Shown: positions 18,485-27,322, counted from the stretch's first letter. The stretch is 64,000 nucleotides of DNA from an uncultured Granulosicoccaceae bacterium (GCA_938020525.1 CALIHW010000048.1:1-64000); one strand, 5' to 3'. The notes: generated by a model from the letters alone, not told the origin. Made by a program: numbers and translations.

Positions 18485-19462
18485 TTACCGCATTGGTTTA
18501 CGAGCAACGACAACACACCGCGTGGGGCCCGGGTAGCCTTCTATAGTTTTTGTAGGGTCATCTGGATTGAGTCCGTTTTGGAGTGAAAAAGAAGGCATCC
18601 ACTCGGTAGGTCTCTGTTCATGCGTAGTTGTTCTACATAAGTCGATACAGTCAATGTCGCAGAAACCGGATTGTGCCAGCATGTCTTTTAAAAGCAGCAC
18701 GCTGGGCAGTATCCAGATATTGCGCATGTTTGCATAGCGATCCTTTGGCACCAGTGAAGTCGCTTCTGTGCTTTCTATTACCAGCGTTTCTAGTATAAGT
18801 TCACCGCCTGGCCTTAAGCATGAGAGTAAGCCTGCAATGTGCTCCAGCGGATCGCGACGATGACTGACAACACCCATAGAAAATACAGTATCGAACAAAA
18901 ACGGATTGTCGAATACCATCTCGCCAGTCAAAGGTAGAACTGACAGTCGAGATGTATTGATAAAATGATTTATTGCCGCGAACTGTGTGCAGAACAACTC
19001 ACCCGGGTCTACCCCTACGACAGTCTTTGCACCTGCACCAAGCATGCGATAGCCGTAGTAGCCGTTGCCACACCCAACATCAAGAACATTGCGACCGCTC
19101 AGTGGAGTAATGTGATTTTCGATACGGCTCCATTTAAGGTTTGATCGCCATTCGCTATCGATAAATAAGTCGTCAATCTGAAACGGCCCTTTGCGCCAGG
19201 GTATGAGCTTCATTAACGCAAGTTTTATCTGTTCAGTATGGATGCTGTATTCAGAGTTTACCGTAACAACATCTGTATTCAGCTTGGTAGAAGATGCCTG
19301 GTATTCGGATAATGCGTGTAGTGCTTCAAGCCACCCTGGAAAGTGACCGTGTCTTTTCGGATTGGATTGCTCCTCGACTGTCTCCGCTATTGAATTCAGC
19401 CAGGCGAGTAAGTCAGTGGAGTGATCTGCTTGATAGAATTTATCGAAGTTTAGTGTTTTCAA
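18485..19462 (-). CDS. cmoB: CmoB-like tRNA U34 carboxymethyltransferase
   Basis: A 325-residue SAM-family enzyme matching E. coli CmoB (323) along its whole length. CmoB uses carboxy-SAM, made by CmoA, to convert 5-hydroxyuridine at tRNA position 34 to cmo5U. Motifs: PWRKGPF, IDSEWRS, the SAM loop LDVGCGNGYYGYRM, ETLVIES and the end EGYPGPTRCVVVARKP. The residues equivalent to E. coli Lys91, Trp105, Lys110 and Arg315 are kept, but the position of Tyr200 (MGVLYHRR in E. coli) is Ser here (MGVVSHRR); Tyr200 is a carboxy-SAM contact. No cmoA is adjacent. It may have changed cofactor use or activity. Confidence 0.88.
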   Translation of the reverse strand: MKTLNFDKFYQADHSTDLLAWLNSIAETVEEQSNPKRHGHFPGWLEALHALSEYQASSTKLNTDVVTVNSEYSIHTEQIKLALMKLIPWRKGPFQIDDLFIDSEWRSNLKWSRIENHITPLSGRNVLDVGCGNGYYGYRMLGAGAKTVVGVDPGELFCTQFAAINHFINTSRLSVLPLTGEMVFDNPFLFDTVFSMGVVSHRRDPLEHIAGLLSCLRPGGELILETLVIESTEATSLVPKDRYANMRNIWILPSVLLLKDMLAQSGFCDIDCIDLCRTTTHEQRPTEWMPSFSLQNGLNPDDPTKTIEGYPGPTRCVVVARKPMR

Positions 19463-19641
19463 GGAATGGCTGCCAGAGACTCTGAATCCGCATATATTAG
19501 CTGGATGAATCGCAGGTTTACCTGTAAAAGGCAGTGAATATAGTTGATACTGTATTCGTGCCAGCTAAGCGAGTCTGTCAAGATTAGATAAGTGGTTTTC
19601 ACCAGGATAGCGCCATCGTAAACAAAGATCGCCATTATAAA

Positions 19642-20271
19642 TTGTCTGAGGCGAAAAAGTACCTGTCGAAAGTGGATCCAAGTATGGGCCGTTTGATTGC
19701 GCTGGTAGGTAAAACTAAAGTTCGCAGCGAGCAAGAGCTCAGTATTTTTCAGTCTCTGGTTCGTGCAATTGCCTACCAGATGATTTCAACCAAGGCTGCT
19801 GCCGCAATTCATGCTCGATTGATCGAATGCTGTGATGCAGATCTGCAGCCTGAGAAATTGCTAAAACTTGGGGAAGTTAAAATAAGAGAGGTTGGGTTTT
19901 CCCGAGCCAAGGTGGCCTCGCTTCTGGATCTTGCGGAAAAGTTTCACAGTGGTGAATTTCCTGATGATACATCTCTCGATGCATTAGAGGACAAGGAATT
20001 GACCAAATGCCTTACACAAGTGCGGGGGATTGGTGACTGGAGTGTGCAGATGCTTATGATCTTTAATCTACGCCGCGCCGATGTTTTTCCAGCGACAGAT
20101 CTGGGTGTTCGAAGAGGACATCTGCTCGCCTATGATCTTGATGAGATGTTAAGCGCTAAAGAGTTATTAGCCGTGTCTTCAATTTGGCAACCTTACAGAT
20201 CAGTGGCGGCATGGTACTTATGGCGAGCTAATGATTGTGTAGACTGGGACGATGTATCCAATAACGAATAA
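19642..20271 (+). CDS. DNA-3-methyladenine glycosylase II family (AlkA-like)
   Basis: A 209-residue HhH-GPD base-excision glycosylase that removes alkylated bases from DNA. The helix-hairpin-helix LTQVRGIGDWSVQMLMI near residue 130 is followed by the catalytic Asp in VFPATDLGVRRG. It lacks the N-terminal TBP-like domain of E. coli AlkA, so it is the short form found in many bacteria. The track's start is a TTG without a strong ribosome binding site; the ATG at 19684 (MGRLIALVGK) is an alternative. It ends 19 bases before the Nmad3 gene, so the two are likely co-transcribed. Confidence 0.85.
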   Translation: MSEAKKYLSKVDPSMGRLIALVGKTKVRSEQELSIFQSLVRAIAYQMISTKAAAAIHARLIECCDADLQPEKLLKLGEVKIREVGFSRAKVASLLDLAEKFHSGEFPDDTSLDALEDKELTKCLTQVRGIGDWSVQMLMIFNLRRADVFPATDLGVRRGHLLAYDLDEMLSAKELLAVSSIWQPYRSVAAWYLWRANDCVDWDDVSNNE

Positions 20272-20290
20272 CTACTGTCGTTGACAACAT

Positions 20291-21196
20291 GTGAAGATCA
20301 TTTTAAGCCGCAAAGGTGTTGATAGCAGTGCCGGGGGATTTGCCAGTCCAATTTTCCCTGACGGTCAGATGATCTCGATACCTATACCGGATGATCGCTC
20401 AGTTGTTCGCTATAGTGATATCAAAAGCAGTTATAAAAATAGATCAGTCGGCAAACTTGTCAGGGAGCTAAGTGGTGGCAAGTTGAAAGCTACCACAAAA
20501 GCTCACGTTGACCCTGATCTGGATTGCACGCAGCTTGCGAGAGATTCTGGCTGGAGTCCGCTGTTCGGTCAGTGTGGAGCGGCACAAACTCACCTGCAGA
20601 GTTTGAATATTGATAAAGGTGATTTGTTTCTCTACTTTGGTTGGTTCAGAAAGGTTGAGCGGTATCGGAATCGTTGGCGATACATTGTGGGAGCACCTGA
20701 TCTGCATTGTTTCTATGGATGGATGCAAATAGGTTCTGTTGATTCTGTAGAGAATATTAAACAGTCTCAAAAAGATGCATGGATGCATTATCATCCACAT
20801 TGTCTTGCAGATTTTCGCGGCAACAACGTGATTTATCGTGCATCATCTGATCTGTCTATTCCTGGCTTGTCTGTTCCTGGCTTGTCCCATCCTGATCTGA
20901 CCCTTCCTGATTTAGCTCTACCTGATTTAACTCTTCCGGGCGCCGGATTGTTTGCAAGCTACCGTGATGACATTTGTCTTACGGCACAAGGTTGTAGTCG
21001 GTCCAGATGGCGGTTGCCTTTGTGGATGCATCCAGAGGGTCGTCGCAGTACGCTTAGTTATCACGGGGACTTTAAGCGTTGGCAAAAAGGTGATGATCAT
21101 GTGTTGTTGAGATCTGCAGCACGTGGTCAGGAGTTTGTGCTGGATCTTGACGATTATCCTGAGGGTCGCGAGTGGGTCGGTAGATTATTTGTTTGA
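20291..21196 (+). CDS. Nmad3-family putative nucleotide modification protein
   Basis: A 301-residue protein that matches, from memory, the family called Nucleotide modification associated domain 3: the start MKIILSRKGVDSSAGGFASPIFPDG, the middle GWSPLFGQCGAAQTHL and GDLFLYFGWFR, and the end LSYHGDFKRW with RGQEFVLDLDDYPE are all family blocks. The biochemical role is not established; it was linked to DNA modification by genome context. A six-unit pentapeptide array (see repeat) is inserted at residues 187-216, just before the conserved LPGAGLF. Start is GTG. It sits 19 bases after an AlkA-like glycosylase gene, which suggests work on modified or damaged bases. Confidence 0.75.
   Translation: MKIILSRKGVDSSAGGFASPIFPDGQMISIPIPDDRSVVRYSDIKSSYKNRSVGKLVRELSGGKLKATTKAHVDPDLDCTQLARDSGWSPLFGQCGAAQTHLQSLNIDKGDLFLYFGWFRKVERYRNRWRYIVGAPDLHCFYGWMQIGSVDSVENIKQSQKDAWMHYHPHCLADFRGNNVIYRASSDLSIPGLSVPGLSHPDLTLPDLALPDLTLPGAGLFASYRDDICLTAQGCSRSRWRLPLWMHPEGRRSTLSYHGDFKRWQKGDDHVLLRSAARGQEFVLDLDDYPEGREWVGRLFV
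20849..20938 (+). repeat. Six in-frame 15-bp repeats in the Nmad3 gene
   Basis: Six contiguous units of five codons encode DLSIP, GLSVP, GLSHP, DLTLP, DLALP and DLTLP. The consensus is [DG]-L-[ST]-x-P. Synonymous differences between units show they are not brand new, while the strict 15-base period keeps the frame. Confidence 0.9.
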
Positions 21197-21369
21197 TCAA
21201 GTGCTTTTTGCCGACGGTTGACTCTCTATCTGATACAGGGTCGTCTTTGTTTGTAACAGCACAAGTTTCGGTAGTTGAAATGTTCTAATCTTCAATTTGA
21301 ATTGATCTGGATTATCTTTTCGTTTTTCACCTTTATTTATTCTTCTGTTATTTTTTATTTTGTCTGCCC
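21197..21369. promoter_or_regulatory. T-rich leader of azlC
   Basis: The last 50 bases before the azlC ATG are almost entirely T and C with few A and no purine-rich ribosome binding site. The transcript would have a U-rich 5' end. A promoter may lie further upstream, but no pair of boxes is convincing. Confidence 0.4.
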
Positions 21370-22095
21370 ATGAAAAGTCTATTAAAAAGACGTGAGTTTT
21401 TGCACGGCGCTCGTGACACGGTGCCGATGATCGTTGGCGCTATACCGTTTGGCATTCTATTTGGTGCATTGGCGACGTCGGTCGGTTTGTCGTTTTATGC
21501 AACGATGGCGATGTCACTGTTTGTTTTTGCAGGCTCCAGTCAGTTTGTAGCGGCGACTTTGATTGGGCAGGGAGCAGGTGTTGCGGTAATTGTAATGACG
21601 ACTTTTTTCGTCAACCTTCGACACGCACTTTATTCTGCCTCTCTTGGTCCGGCTTTCAAGGGCTTGAAACAAACATGGCTCTTGCCGTTGGGCTTTTTTC
21701 TGACCGATGAAACCTATGCCGTTGTGATCAAGCGGGTAAACGAGTCACCTGATGGCAAAGACCACCACTGGTATTGTCTTGGTTCTTCTTTAGCTATGTA
21801 CGCTAACTGGCAGATATGCACGGTAATAGGATTCACGGCTGGCAACGCACTGGAGGATTTGTCTGGCTGGGGACTGGAGTTTGCGATGATCGTGACGTTC
21901 ATTGGCATAGTCGTACCGTTAATTACACGATTTCCGATGTTAATTGCGGCAGGGGTCGCGGTTATCGTGGCTTTGTTGAGTCGCAACATGGCACATAATC
22001 TCGGTCTGATTGTCGCCTCTGTAGCAGGTGTAGCAGCAGGTTATGGAGCCGAGGTTTATGCTGAGCGTAAAAACTATGAGGCAACCGGGTCATGA
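21370..22095 (+). CDS. azlC: AzlC family branched-chain amino acid exporter, large subunit
   Basis: An inner-membrane protein of 241 residues with about seven hydrophobic segments. The opening [23 protein letters not shown], the [11 protein letters not shown] motif and [13 protein letters not shown] are typical of AzlC/YgaZ, which with AzlD/YgaH exports valine and related amino acids or analogues. Its TGA overlaps the ATG of azlD (ATGA), as usual for the pair. Confidence 0.93.
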   Translation: MKSLLKRREFLHGARDTVPMIVGAIPFGILFGALATSVGLSFYATMAMSLFVFAGSSQFVAATLIGQGAGVAVIVMTTFFVNLRHALYSASLGPAFKGLKQTWLLPLGFFLTDETYAVVIKRVNESPDGKDHHWYCLGSSLAMYANWQICTVIGFTAGNALEDLSGWGLEFAMIVTFIGIVVPLITRFPMLIAAGVAVIVALLSRNMAHNLGLIVASVAGVAAGYGAEVYAERKNYEATGS

Positions 22096-22412
22096 AGACT
22101 TTTCTGCTTATCTTTTTGATGATGGTTGTAACTTTCGGTGTGCGCTATCCAGTTCTCGCATTGGTTGGCCGTTACGAACTACCCGGTTCTGTTAAGCGCG
22201 CTTTGCGATTTGTACCGGTCGCAGTCCTCAGTGCATTGTGTGCGCCGATGGTGCTTATTCAGCAAGGCCAGTGGGATATTTCTTTTTCCAATGCGTATCT
22301 GGTCGCGAGTGTGTTCGCGATACTAGTGGCCTGGAGATCGCGTCACTTACTACTGACTATTGTTGCAGGATTATTGGTGTTTGCGTTGCTGAAAGTCAGC
22401 GGGTTCGGCTGA
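22092..22412 (+). CDS. azlD: AzlD family transporter, small subunit
   Basis: A 106-residue membrane protein with three to four hydrophobic segments. [37 protein letters not shown] matches the AzlD/YgaH family, the small partner required by AzlC. It is translationally coupled to azlC and convergent with gpt, 17 bases away. Confidence 0.92.
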   Translation: MKTFLLIFLMMVVTFGVRYPVLALVGRYELPGSVKRALRFVPVAVLSALCAPMVLIQQGQWDISFSNAYLVASVFAILVAWRSRHLLLTIVAGLLVFALLKVSGFG

Positions 22413-22429
22413 CAGGTTGATTGCTGTTG

Positions 22430-22918
22430 TTACACAGTTTCTTCCGGGCGATCAACGAGTGGACTTGAGTAGTTAAGCTCCATATCCCATGGAAAATTAA
22501 TCCATGTATCTTGTGGCACTTCTTTTATAAAGTCATCCACTTCGCGGCGTCCTTCTGGTTTCGCATAGACGGTGACAAAACGTGCTTCCGGCACCAGCGC
22601 TCTGACTGCTCTTGCAGTTGTGCCTGTGTCGACCAGATCATCTATGAGCAGAAAACCTTCCCCGTCACCAAAGCTTGCATCTGCTTTTTTAAGGATCTCT
22701 GTGTCACCTATATCCTGCTTTTCGTAGGTTTTGATACAAATTGTATCCAGTAAACGGATATTCAATTCACGTGCGATGATGGCGGCTGGGATCATACCGC
22801 CTCTGGTTATGGCAATTGCGCCTCGCCACTGTGTTGCGGGTAGTAACTGGCGGGCGAGAATTCTTGTGTCGCGGTGCAATTCTTCCCATGAAACAAAAAA
22901 ATTTTCTGTACGGTTCAT
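22430..22918 (-). CDS. gpt: Xanthine-guanine phosphoribosyltransferase
   Basis: A purine salvage enzyme of 162 residues that couples guanine or xanthine to PRPP. The PRPP loop FLLIDDLVDTGTTARAVR, the N-terminal ISWEELHRDTR-like opening and ITRGGMIPAAIIARELNIR match E. coli Gpt. It follows apt by only 2 bases, so the two salvage enzymes form one operon with aroG. Confidence 0.95.
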   Translation of the reverse strand: MNRTENFFVSWEELHRDTRILARQLLPATQWRGAIAITRGGMIPAAIIARELNIRLLDTICIKTYEKQDIGDTEILKKADASFGDGEGFLLIDDLVDTGTTARAVRALVPEARFVTVYAKPEGRREVDDFIKEVPQDTWINFPWDMELNYSSPLVDRPEETV

Positions 22919-22920
22919 GT

Positions 22921-23481
22921 CTATTCGCCTTCGAACTCACAAATGCTGAATACATTAAAACCTGCGTTTGCAAGCTTTGCAGAGCCTCCGAGGTCTGGCA
23001 GATCAATGATTGCTGCGGCTTCGACAATCTCGCCACCTAATTTGGTAATTAGTGCGCTTGCTGCGAGCATTGTGCCGCCGGTGGCGATAAGGTCATCTAG
23101 TAGCAGGACCTTGTCACCCGGCTTTACTGCGTCTTTGTGCAGTTCTACTTCGGCTGTGCCGTACTCAAGCTCATAAGATTCACTGACTGTTTCAAACGGT
23201 AGTTTGCCACGCTTGCGCACTGGCACGAGGCTGGTGCTAAGTTCGTATGCCAATGCCCCGCCAATAATGAAACCGCGTGCATCTATGCACGCAAGGACAT
23301 CGAATTCTTTTTCGTAGTAGCGGTGAACAAAGCAGTCGACCAAACGCCTAAAGGTAGCAGGGTTTTGCAACAGAGGTGTGATGTCTCTGAATTGCACACC
23401 TTTGATTGGCCAGTCCGGGATGGTGCGAACCCGCGCGCGGATATACTCTCTAAAGTAGTCATCCTGGTTTGAAATGCTCAT
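22921..23481 (-). CDS. apt: Adenine phosphoribosyltransferase
   Basis: A purine salvage enzyme of 186 residues that makes AMP from adenine and PRPP. The sequence [33 protein letters not shown] and the PRPP loop [16 protein letters not shown] are diagnostic. Its ATG overlaps the stop of the DAHP synthase gene (ATGA), and gpt follows immediately, so it is the middle gene of a tightly coupled trio. Confidence 0.96.
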   Translation of the reverse strand: MSISNQDDYFREYIRARVRTIPDWPIKGVQFRDITPLLQNPATFRRLVDCFVHRYYEKEFDVLACIDARGFIIGGALAYELSTSLVPVRKRGKLPFETVSESYELEYGTAEVELHKDAVKPGDKVLLLDDLIATGGTMLAASALITKLGGEIVEAAAIIDLPDLGGSAKLANAGFNVFSICEFEGE

Positions 23482-24548
23482 GAGCTTTTTCTCTCGTTCA
23501 GCGGCTTAGCGAGTTGCTGCGCCATAGTGCTCATGAGTTGTTCGGTGGTTTCCCAGTTGATACAGGCGTCAGTAATTGAGACACCGTATTTTAGCGATTT
23601 TGCATCATCGCCAAGTTTTTGGTTGCCATCATTAAGGTGACTTTCGAGCATTAGTCCAATGATTGAGGTGTTACCTTCTGCGATCTGCTTAATGACATTA
23701 TCTGCGACCAACGGCTGTAGCTTGTGATCCTTATGCGAGTTAGCGTGGCTACAATCGACGACCAGGCTTGGTTTGAGATTCGCATCGTGTAGTGCTTGTT
23801 CAGCTAGTGCCACATTGACGGAATCGTAGTTTGGTTCTGAGCCACCGCGCAATATTACATGTCCGTATTTGTTGCCTGCTGTTGTAAGGCGTGTCACTTG
23901 TCCTTTGGTGTTAATGCCGAGAAATCTATGCGGTGACGATGCTGACTTCATGGCGTTTATAGCGATATCAAGGCTGCCATCGGTTCCGTTTTTGAAACCT
24001 ACCGGAGTTGATAAGCCGCTCGACATCTCTCGGTGGGTTTGCGATTCTGAAGTGCGTGCACCAATGGCAGTCCATGCGAACAGGTCAGATAAATATTGCG
24101 GACTGATTGGATCAAGTGCTTCAGTCCCTGCTGGTAAACCCATCTCGGCGAGTGATACGAGTAACTCGCGTGCTTTGCGCAGACCTTTTTCAATCTTGAA
24201 TGAGTCATTAAGATCGGGGTCATTGACGAAGCCCTTCCAGCCGACAGTCGTGCGAGGTTTTTCAAAGTACACACGCATGACGATGAATAGCGTGTCATTA
24301 TGCTTTTCATGCAGTGTCTTGAGCTTGCCTGCATACTCCATTGCGGAGTCAATGTCGTGAATTGAGCAAGGCCCCGCAACTACCAGCAGGCGTGGGTCAG
24401 TTCGATCCAGAATCTGCTCGATGGTTTTTCGCGATTGTCGGATAAACTCACTCGCGCTGTCCGGACAGGGGATATCTTTGTGTAGCTGTCCGGGTGTCAC
24501 CAGGACATCTTCGGCGACGATATTGACATCGCTCAGCTGCTTGCTCAC
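23478..24548 (-). CDS. 3-deoxy-7-phosphoheptulonate synthase, class I
   Basis: The first enzyme of the shikimate pathway, joining phosphoenolpyruvate and erythrose 4-phosphate. [36 protein letters not shown] and [12 protein letters not shown] are the AroF/AroG/AroH family blocks. I start at the GTG at 24548, with GGGAG 8 bases upstream, giving 356 residues like E. coli AroF; the extra 55 residues in the ORF track come from reading into a repeat element. Which feedback type it is (Phe, Tyr or Trp) cannot be told by eye. It overlaps apt. Confidence 0.94.
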   Translation of the reverse strand: MSKQLSDVNIVAEDVLVTPGQLHKDIPCPDSASEFIRQSRKTIEQILDRTDPRLLVVAGPCSIHDIDSAMEYAGKLKTLHEKHNDTLFIVMRVYFEKPRTTVGWKGFVNDPDLNDSFKIEKGLRKARELLVSLAEMGLPAGTEALDPISPQYLSDLFAWTAIGARTSESQTHREMSSGLSTPVGFKNGTDGSLDIAINAMKSASSPHRFLGINTKGQVTRLTTAGNKYGHVILRGGSEPNYDSVNVALAEQALHDANLKPSLVVDCSHANSHKDHKLQPLVADNVIKQIAEGNTSIIGLMLESHLNDGNQKLGDDAKSLKYGVSITDACINWETTEQLMSTMAQQLAKPLNERKSS

Positions 24549-24627
24549 GGTGATCGCTCCCAGGTTAAGGTGTATGAATAAATGGTGAGCGTCGAAGTGT
24601 ATGGAACTGAAGGTCAGAATACAAAGG

Positions 24628-24796
24628 CTAGGAGCTTGTCCGAGAATGAGGGTCGTAGCGAGAAAGTGAGATTTTGAGTCAGATATTTCTGATCGATGAA
24701 GGCGAATAGTCATTCATATTTAACGATATCGCTCGTAATAGCTGGCCAAAAGATCGCTTTCGCAGTGGATCATTCATTCTCGGACAAGCTCCTAGC
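24628..24796. mobile_element. MITE-like foldback element with 22-bp terminal repeats
   Basis: Two perfect 22-base inverted repeats lie at 24628-24649 and 24774-24795 (outer end CTAGGAGCTTGTCCGAG, continuing AATGA), and one more base pairs outside them. The interior also shows imperfect complementarity between its halves, so nearly the whole 169-base stretch can fold on itself. There is no transposase frame. CTAG occurs at both ends and could be a target duplication of the kind made by IS5-type elements. It lies between rnd and the DAHP synthase gene, about 80 bases upstream of the latter's start. Confidence 0.75.
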
Positions 24797-24839
24797 GGGC
24801 TGTGCGGAAAACAATCGCCCGACTTACAGATTTTTTCGG

Positions 24840-25985
24840 TCAGCTGACTACCACAGAGCCATCGCAGATTTTTAGGCTGCTTTCACCTGCCAGCACAGCT
24901 TGCAGTGCCGGGCCAATCAGTTGGCCGCGCCATCCTTGCATGACGGCGGTGTCTTTTTCGCCTTTGATCAGCGCTTCAATTGATTTACGTGGCGCAAGTA
25001 TGGAGGGGTTTATTTCCAGATCTCGAGCATGGAGTTTGGCAATTGCAGTCAGGATATCGAGTGTTGCGTCCTGATCCGGTGTCAGTTTAACTTTGCGTTT
25101 TGTCTGGTCAGCTGGTGATGGAGTGGCGTCTTTTGACTCTTTGATTTGTTCAATGATCGCGGCACCGTGATGCTTTATCATGCCATCGTTGAGACCACGT
25201 ATATGTTTTAGTTCTGCAGTACTGAGTGGTATCTGCTTGGCTATGTCTAGCAAGATGTCATCTTTAAGTAACCAGCTGCGTGGCAGGTTGCGTTCTCTGG
25301 CAGTGACTTCACGCCACCTAGCAAGTTGTTGCGCCACTGCCAGCCGACCGCCTTTCAACTTGTCTGCCCCCCGCAGTCGCTTCCAGATATCTTCCAGTGG
25401 TTTTTCGTATAGGTCAGGGTTGGTCATGTTTTCCCACTCACTATCGAGCCAGTGCAAGCGATTAAGTTGTTGTAGTTTGTCACGCATGATCGGGTACATG
25501 CGTGCGAGATAGATAACATCATCTGCTGCGTACTGTGCTTGCTGTGATGGGAGTGGTCTTCTGGTCCAGTCAGCCCGTGAATGAGACTTGCTGAGGCTGA
25601 CGCCAAGCACCTCGTTTACGAGGTTTGCATAGCCGATCTGTTCCTGGTGGCCGAGAAGAGGAGCCGCTACCTGGGTATCAAAAAGATTAAAAGGTACTTC
25701 GCCGCGTAGCCAGTAGAATATCTCCAGATCCTGTCCGGCCGCATGCAGCACTTTTATGATATCGGGCTTGTACAGTATATCGAGAACAGGATCGATAGAT
25801 TCAAGCGCAAGTGGATCAATACAAGCTACCAGATCCGGTGTGGCGATTTGCAGCAGGCAAAGTTCTGGGCGGTAGGTTTTTTCGCGTAGAAATTCAGTGT
25901 CAAGCGCAAGCCAGCTTGCCGCCCTAATACTGGATGCAAATTGCTCCAACTTCTCAGGTGTGTCTACGAAATGAATTTTACTCAT
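24840..25985 (-). CDS. rnd: Ribonuclease D
   Basis: A 3'-5' exoribonuclease of 381 residues that matures tRNA ends. Exo motif I is in ALDTEFLREKTY, motif II in LHAAGQDLEIFYWL and motif III in YAADDVIYLARMY; an HRDC domain follows around residue 210 (ARERNLPRSWLLKDD). I use the ATG at 25985 (MSKIHFVDTP), which gives the usual length, instead of 29 codons upstream. Its C-terminus ends 44 bases from the foldback element. Confidence 0.93.
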   Translation of the reverse strand: MSKIHFVDTPEKLEQFASSIRAASWLALDTEFLREKTYRPELCLLQIATPDLVACIDPLALESIDPVLDILYKPDIIKVLHAAGQDLEIFYWLRGEVPFNLFDTQVAAPLLGHQEQIGYANLVNEVLGVSLSKSHSRADWTRRPLPSQQAQYAADDVIYLARMYPIMRDKLQQLNRLHWLDSEWENMTNPDLYEKPLEDIWKRLRGADKLKGGRLAVAQQLARWREVTARERNLPRSWLLKDDILLDIAKQIPLSTAELKHIRGLNDGMIKHHGAAIIEQIKESKDATPSPADQTKRKVKLTPDQDATLDILTAIAKLHARDLEINPSILAPRKSIEALIKGEKDTAVMQGWRGQLIGPALQAVLAGESSLKICDGSVVVS

Positions 25986-26106
25986 ACGACTCGTCTTGCA
26001 AAGTGAGCCGTATGGTAACAGCTTATTACGTTGATGAATTGCCTGCGGAGGACTTTGGTACTTCGCTGCCAATAGCGAGCAGGCTAAATCATCTGCTAGT
26101 CAATTA

Positions 26107-26502
26107 TCAGCCCTGCAGCAAACGTGGATCACCAGTACCGAAGAACTTGTGCGCCTGTGTAAGGTATTCGTGATCGTCATTGGCAGCATCCAGTTCCATC
26201 AGACTAGTGCGCAGATCATCTGCTTCGTCCAGCTTGTTGGAAGCAACCAAAGCCTGCATCAGAATATTACGGGTACGTTCTGAATCACCCTTGAGTTCTT
26301 CCGAGGCATTCTGAAGTATTTCACAAGCCTGATTGTAGTTGCCCTTTGCGAGCTCGACACTGGCGAGTCCGATTGGGCCTGCTGCATGCTCCGGTGCGGC
26401 GTCTGAAATCAATTCGAATGCGGGTTGTGCTGTGTCCACCAGATCTGTCGCGAGGCAACTGATTGCCAGGCTGTTCAGGTAAGTTAGGTCCTGCTTTTTC
26501 AT
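26107..26502 (-). CDS. Small TPR-like helical protein, unknown
   Basis: About 131 residues from the ATG at 26502, which has GGGGA upstream; the track's start adds 23 unlikely residues. The sequence is helical with a tetratricopeptide-like rhythm (LAISCLATDLVDTAQPAFELI, then GLASVELAKGNYNQACEILQNASEEL). The layout resembles small one-domain TPR chaperones such as those of type III secretion, but there are no secretion genes around, so no function is claimed. It lies about 120 bases upstream of rnd on the same strand. Confidence 0.55.
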   Translation of the reverse strand: MKKQDLTYLNSLAISCLATDLVDTAQPAFELISDAAPEHAAGPIGLASVELAKGNYNQACEILQNASEELKGDSERTRNILMQALVASNKLDEADDLRTSLMELDAANDDHEYLTQAHKFFGTGDPRLLQG

Positions 26503-26804
26503 CTCTATCCCCGTTTCCCCCGCCTCTATGTGCAGAGTGAATGTGTAGTCGTCAGTGACGGGTAGCGGCACGTGCAGAATTGACTGTAGGTTCGTGTCTA
26601 CAACAGTGTGATACCTGCTTTGAGATGCAGGAAATCAATGTCCGGGTAGGCAAACAGGCCAAAAAATGTCGACTGCTGCAACTGTCCACAGCTGACAGGT
26701 TTGTTGATCAACTATTAGGGGCACGTGTTACATCAGTTGCTATTCCCCGGCATTACAGAGATTATGGGGCATTGGGGGAAAAGACTCATTCCACAGGCAA
26801 TCGA

Positions 26805-27257
26805 ATGGCGAAAATTACGGTTCAGGATTTCCAGAAATTAGCAGCGCAACGTTTGCCGTTTGCGGAAATCATGGGGCTTGAACTGCAGTCTATAGATAAG
26901 GCTGGGGTGTGGATGCGCGCAGTATATAGCGACCGGTTTTTACGCCCTGGAGGCACTATTGCCGGCCCGGTTATGATGGGGCTGGCTGATGCTGCGGTTT
27001 ATGCTTTGGTATTGAGTCGCCTTGGTCCGGTTGAGCTGGCGGTAACTACGTCACTTAACATCAATTTTTTGCGTAAACCGATGCCAGGTGACATAGTGGC
27101 TCGCGCTACAGCGCTTAAGCTGGGCAAACGGTTGGTGGTTGGCGATGTTGCGTTATATAGTGCTGATCAATTTGATTCAGACGGACTACTTAAGTCTGCC
27201 GAACCCGTTGCTCATGCTACAGCGACTTACTCTGTTCCACCGGCCAGGCCCGGATAG
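26805..27257 (+). CDS. PaaI/YdiI-type hotdog thioesterase
   Basis: A hotdog-fold acyl-CoA thioesterase family protein of 150 residues from the ATG at 26805 (MAKITVQDFQ). The pattern FAEIMGLELQSIDKAGVWMRAVYSD, then GGTIAGPVMMGLADAAVYALV and LNINFLRKPMPGDI is typical of the PaaI branch, with the Asp in the central helix as the catalytic residue. The track's longer version includes 75 upstream residues without family character. Substrate is unknown; a role in clearing acyl-CoAs is plausible. Confidence 0.85.
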   Translation: MAKITVQDFQKLAAQRLPFAEIMGLELQSIDKAGVWMRAVYSDRFLRPGGTIAGPVMMGLADAAVYALVLSRLGPVELAVTTSLNINFLRKPMPGDIVARATALKLGKRLVVGDVALYSADQFDSDGLLKSAEPVAHATATYSVPPARPG

Positions 27258-27322
27258 CTGATGAAGGCAACTGATTTTCCAACCGCATATCGGCCCGCAA
27301 TCAAAATATCCAGGGAACCCCT

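Noticed and set aside
20291-21196. Nmad3 gene as part of a phage or defence island
   Set aside because: The flanks are ordinary housekeeping and transport genes; no integrase, methylase, nuclease or toxin gene is nearby.
24549-24713. N-terminal extension of the DAHP synthase ORF
   Set aside because: The extra 55 residues are read partly from the foldback element and do not resemble the family. A GTG with GGGAG upstream gives the normal length.
26107-26502. Type III secretion chaperone
   Set aside because: The TPR-like pattern is suggestive, but no secretion gene is in the surroundings.
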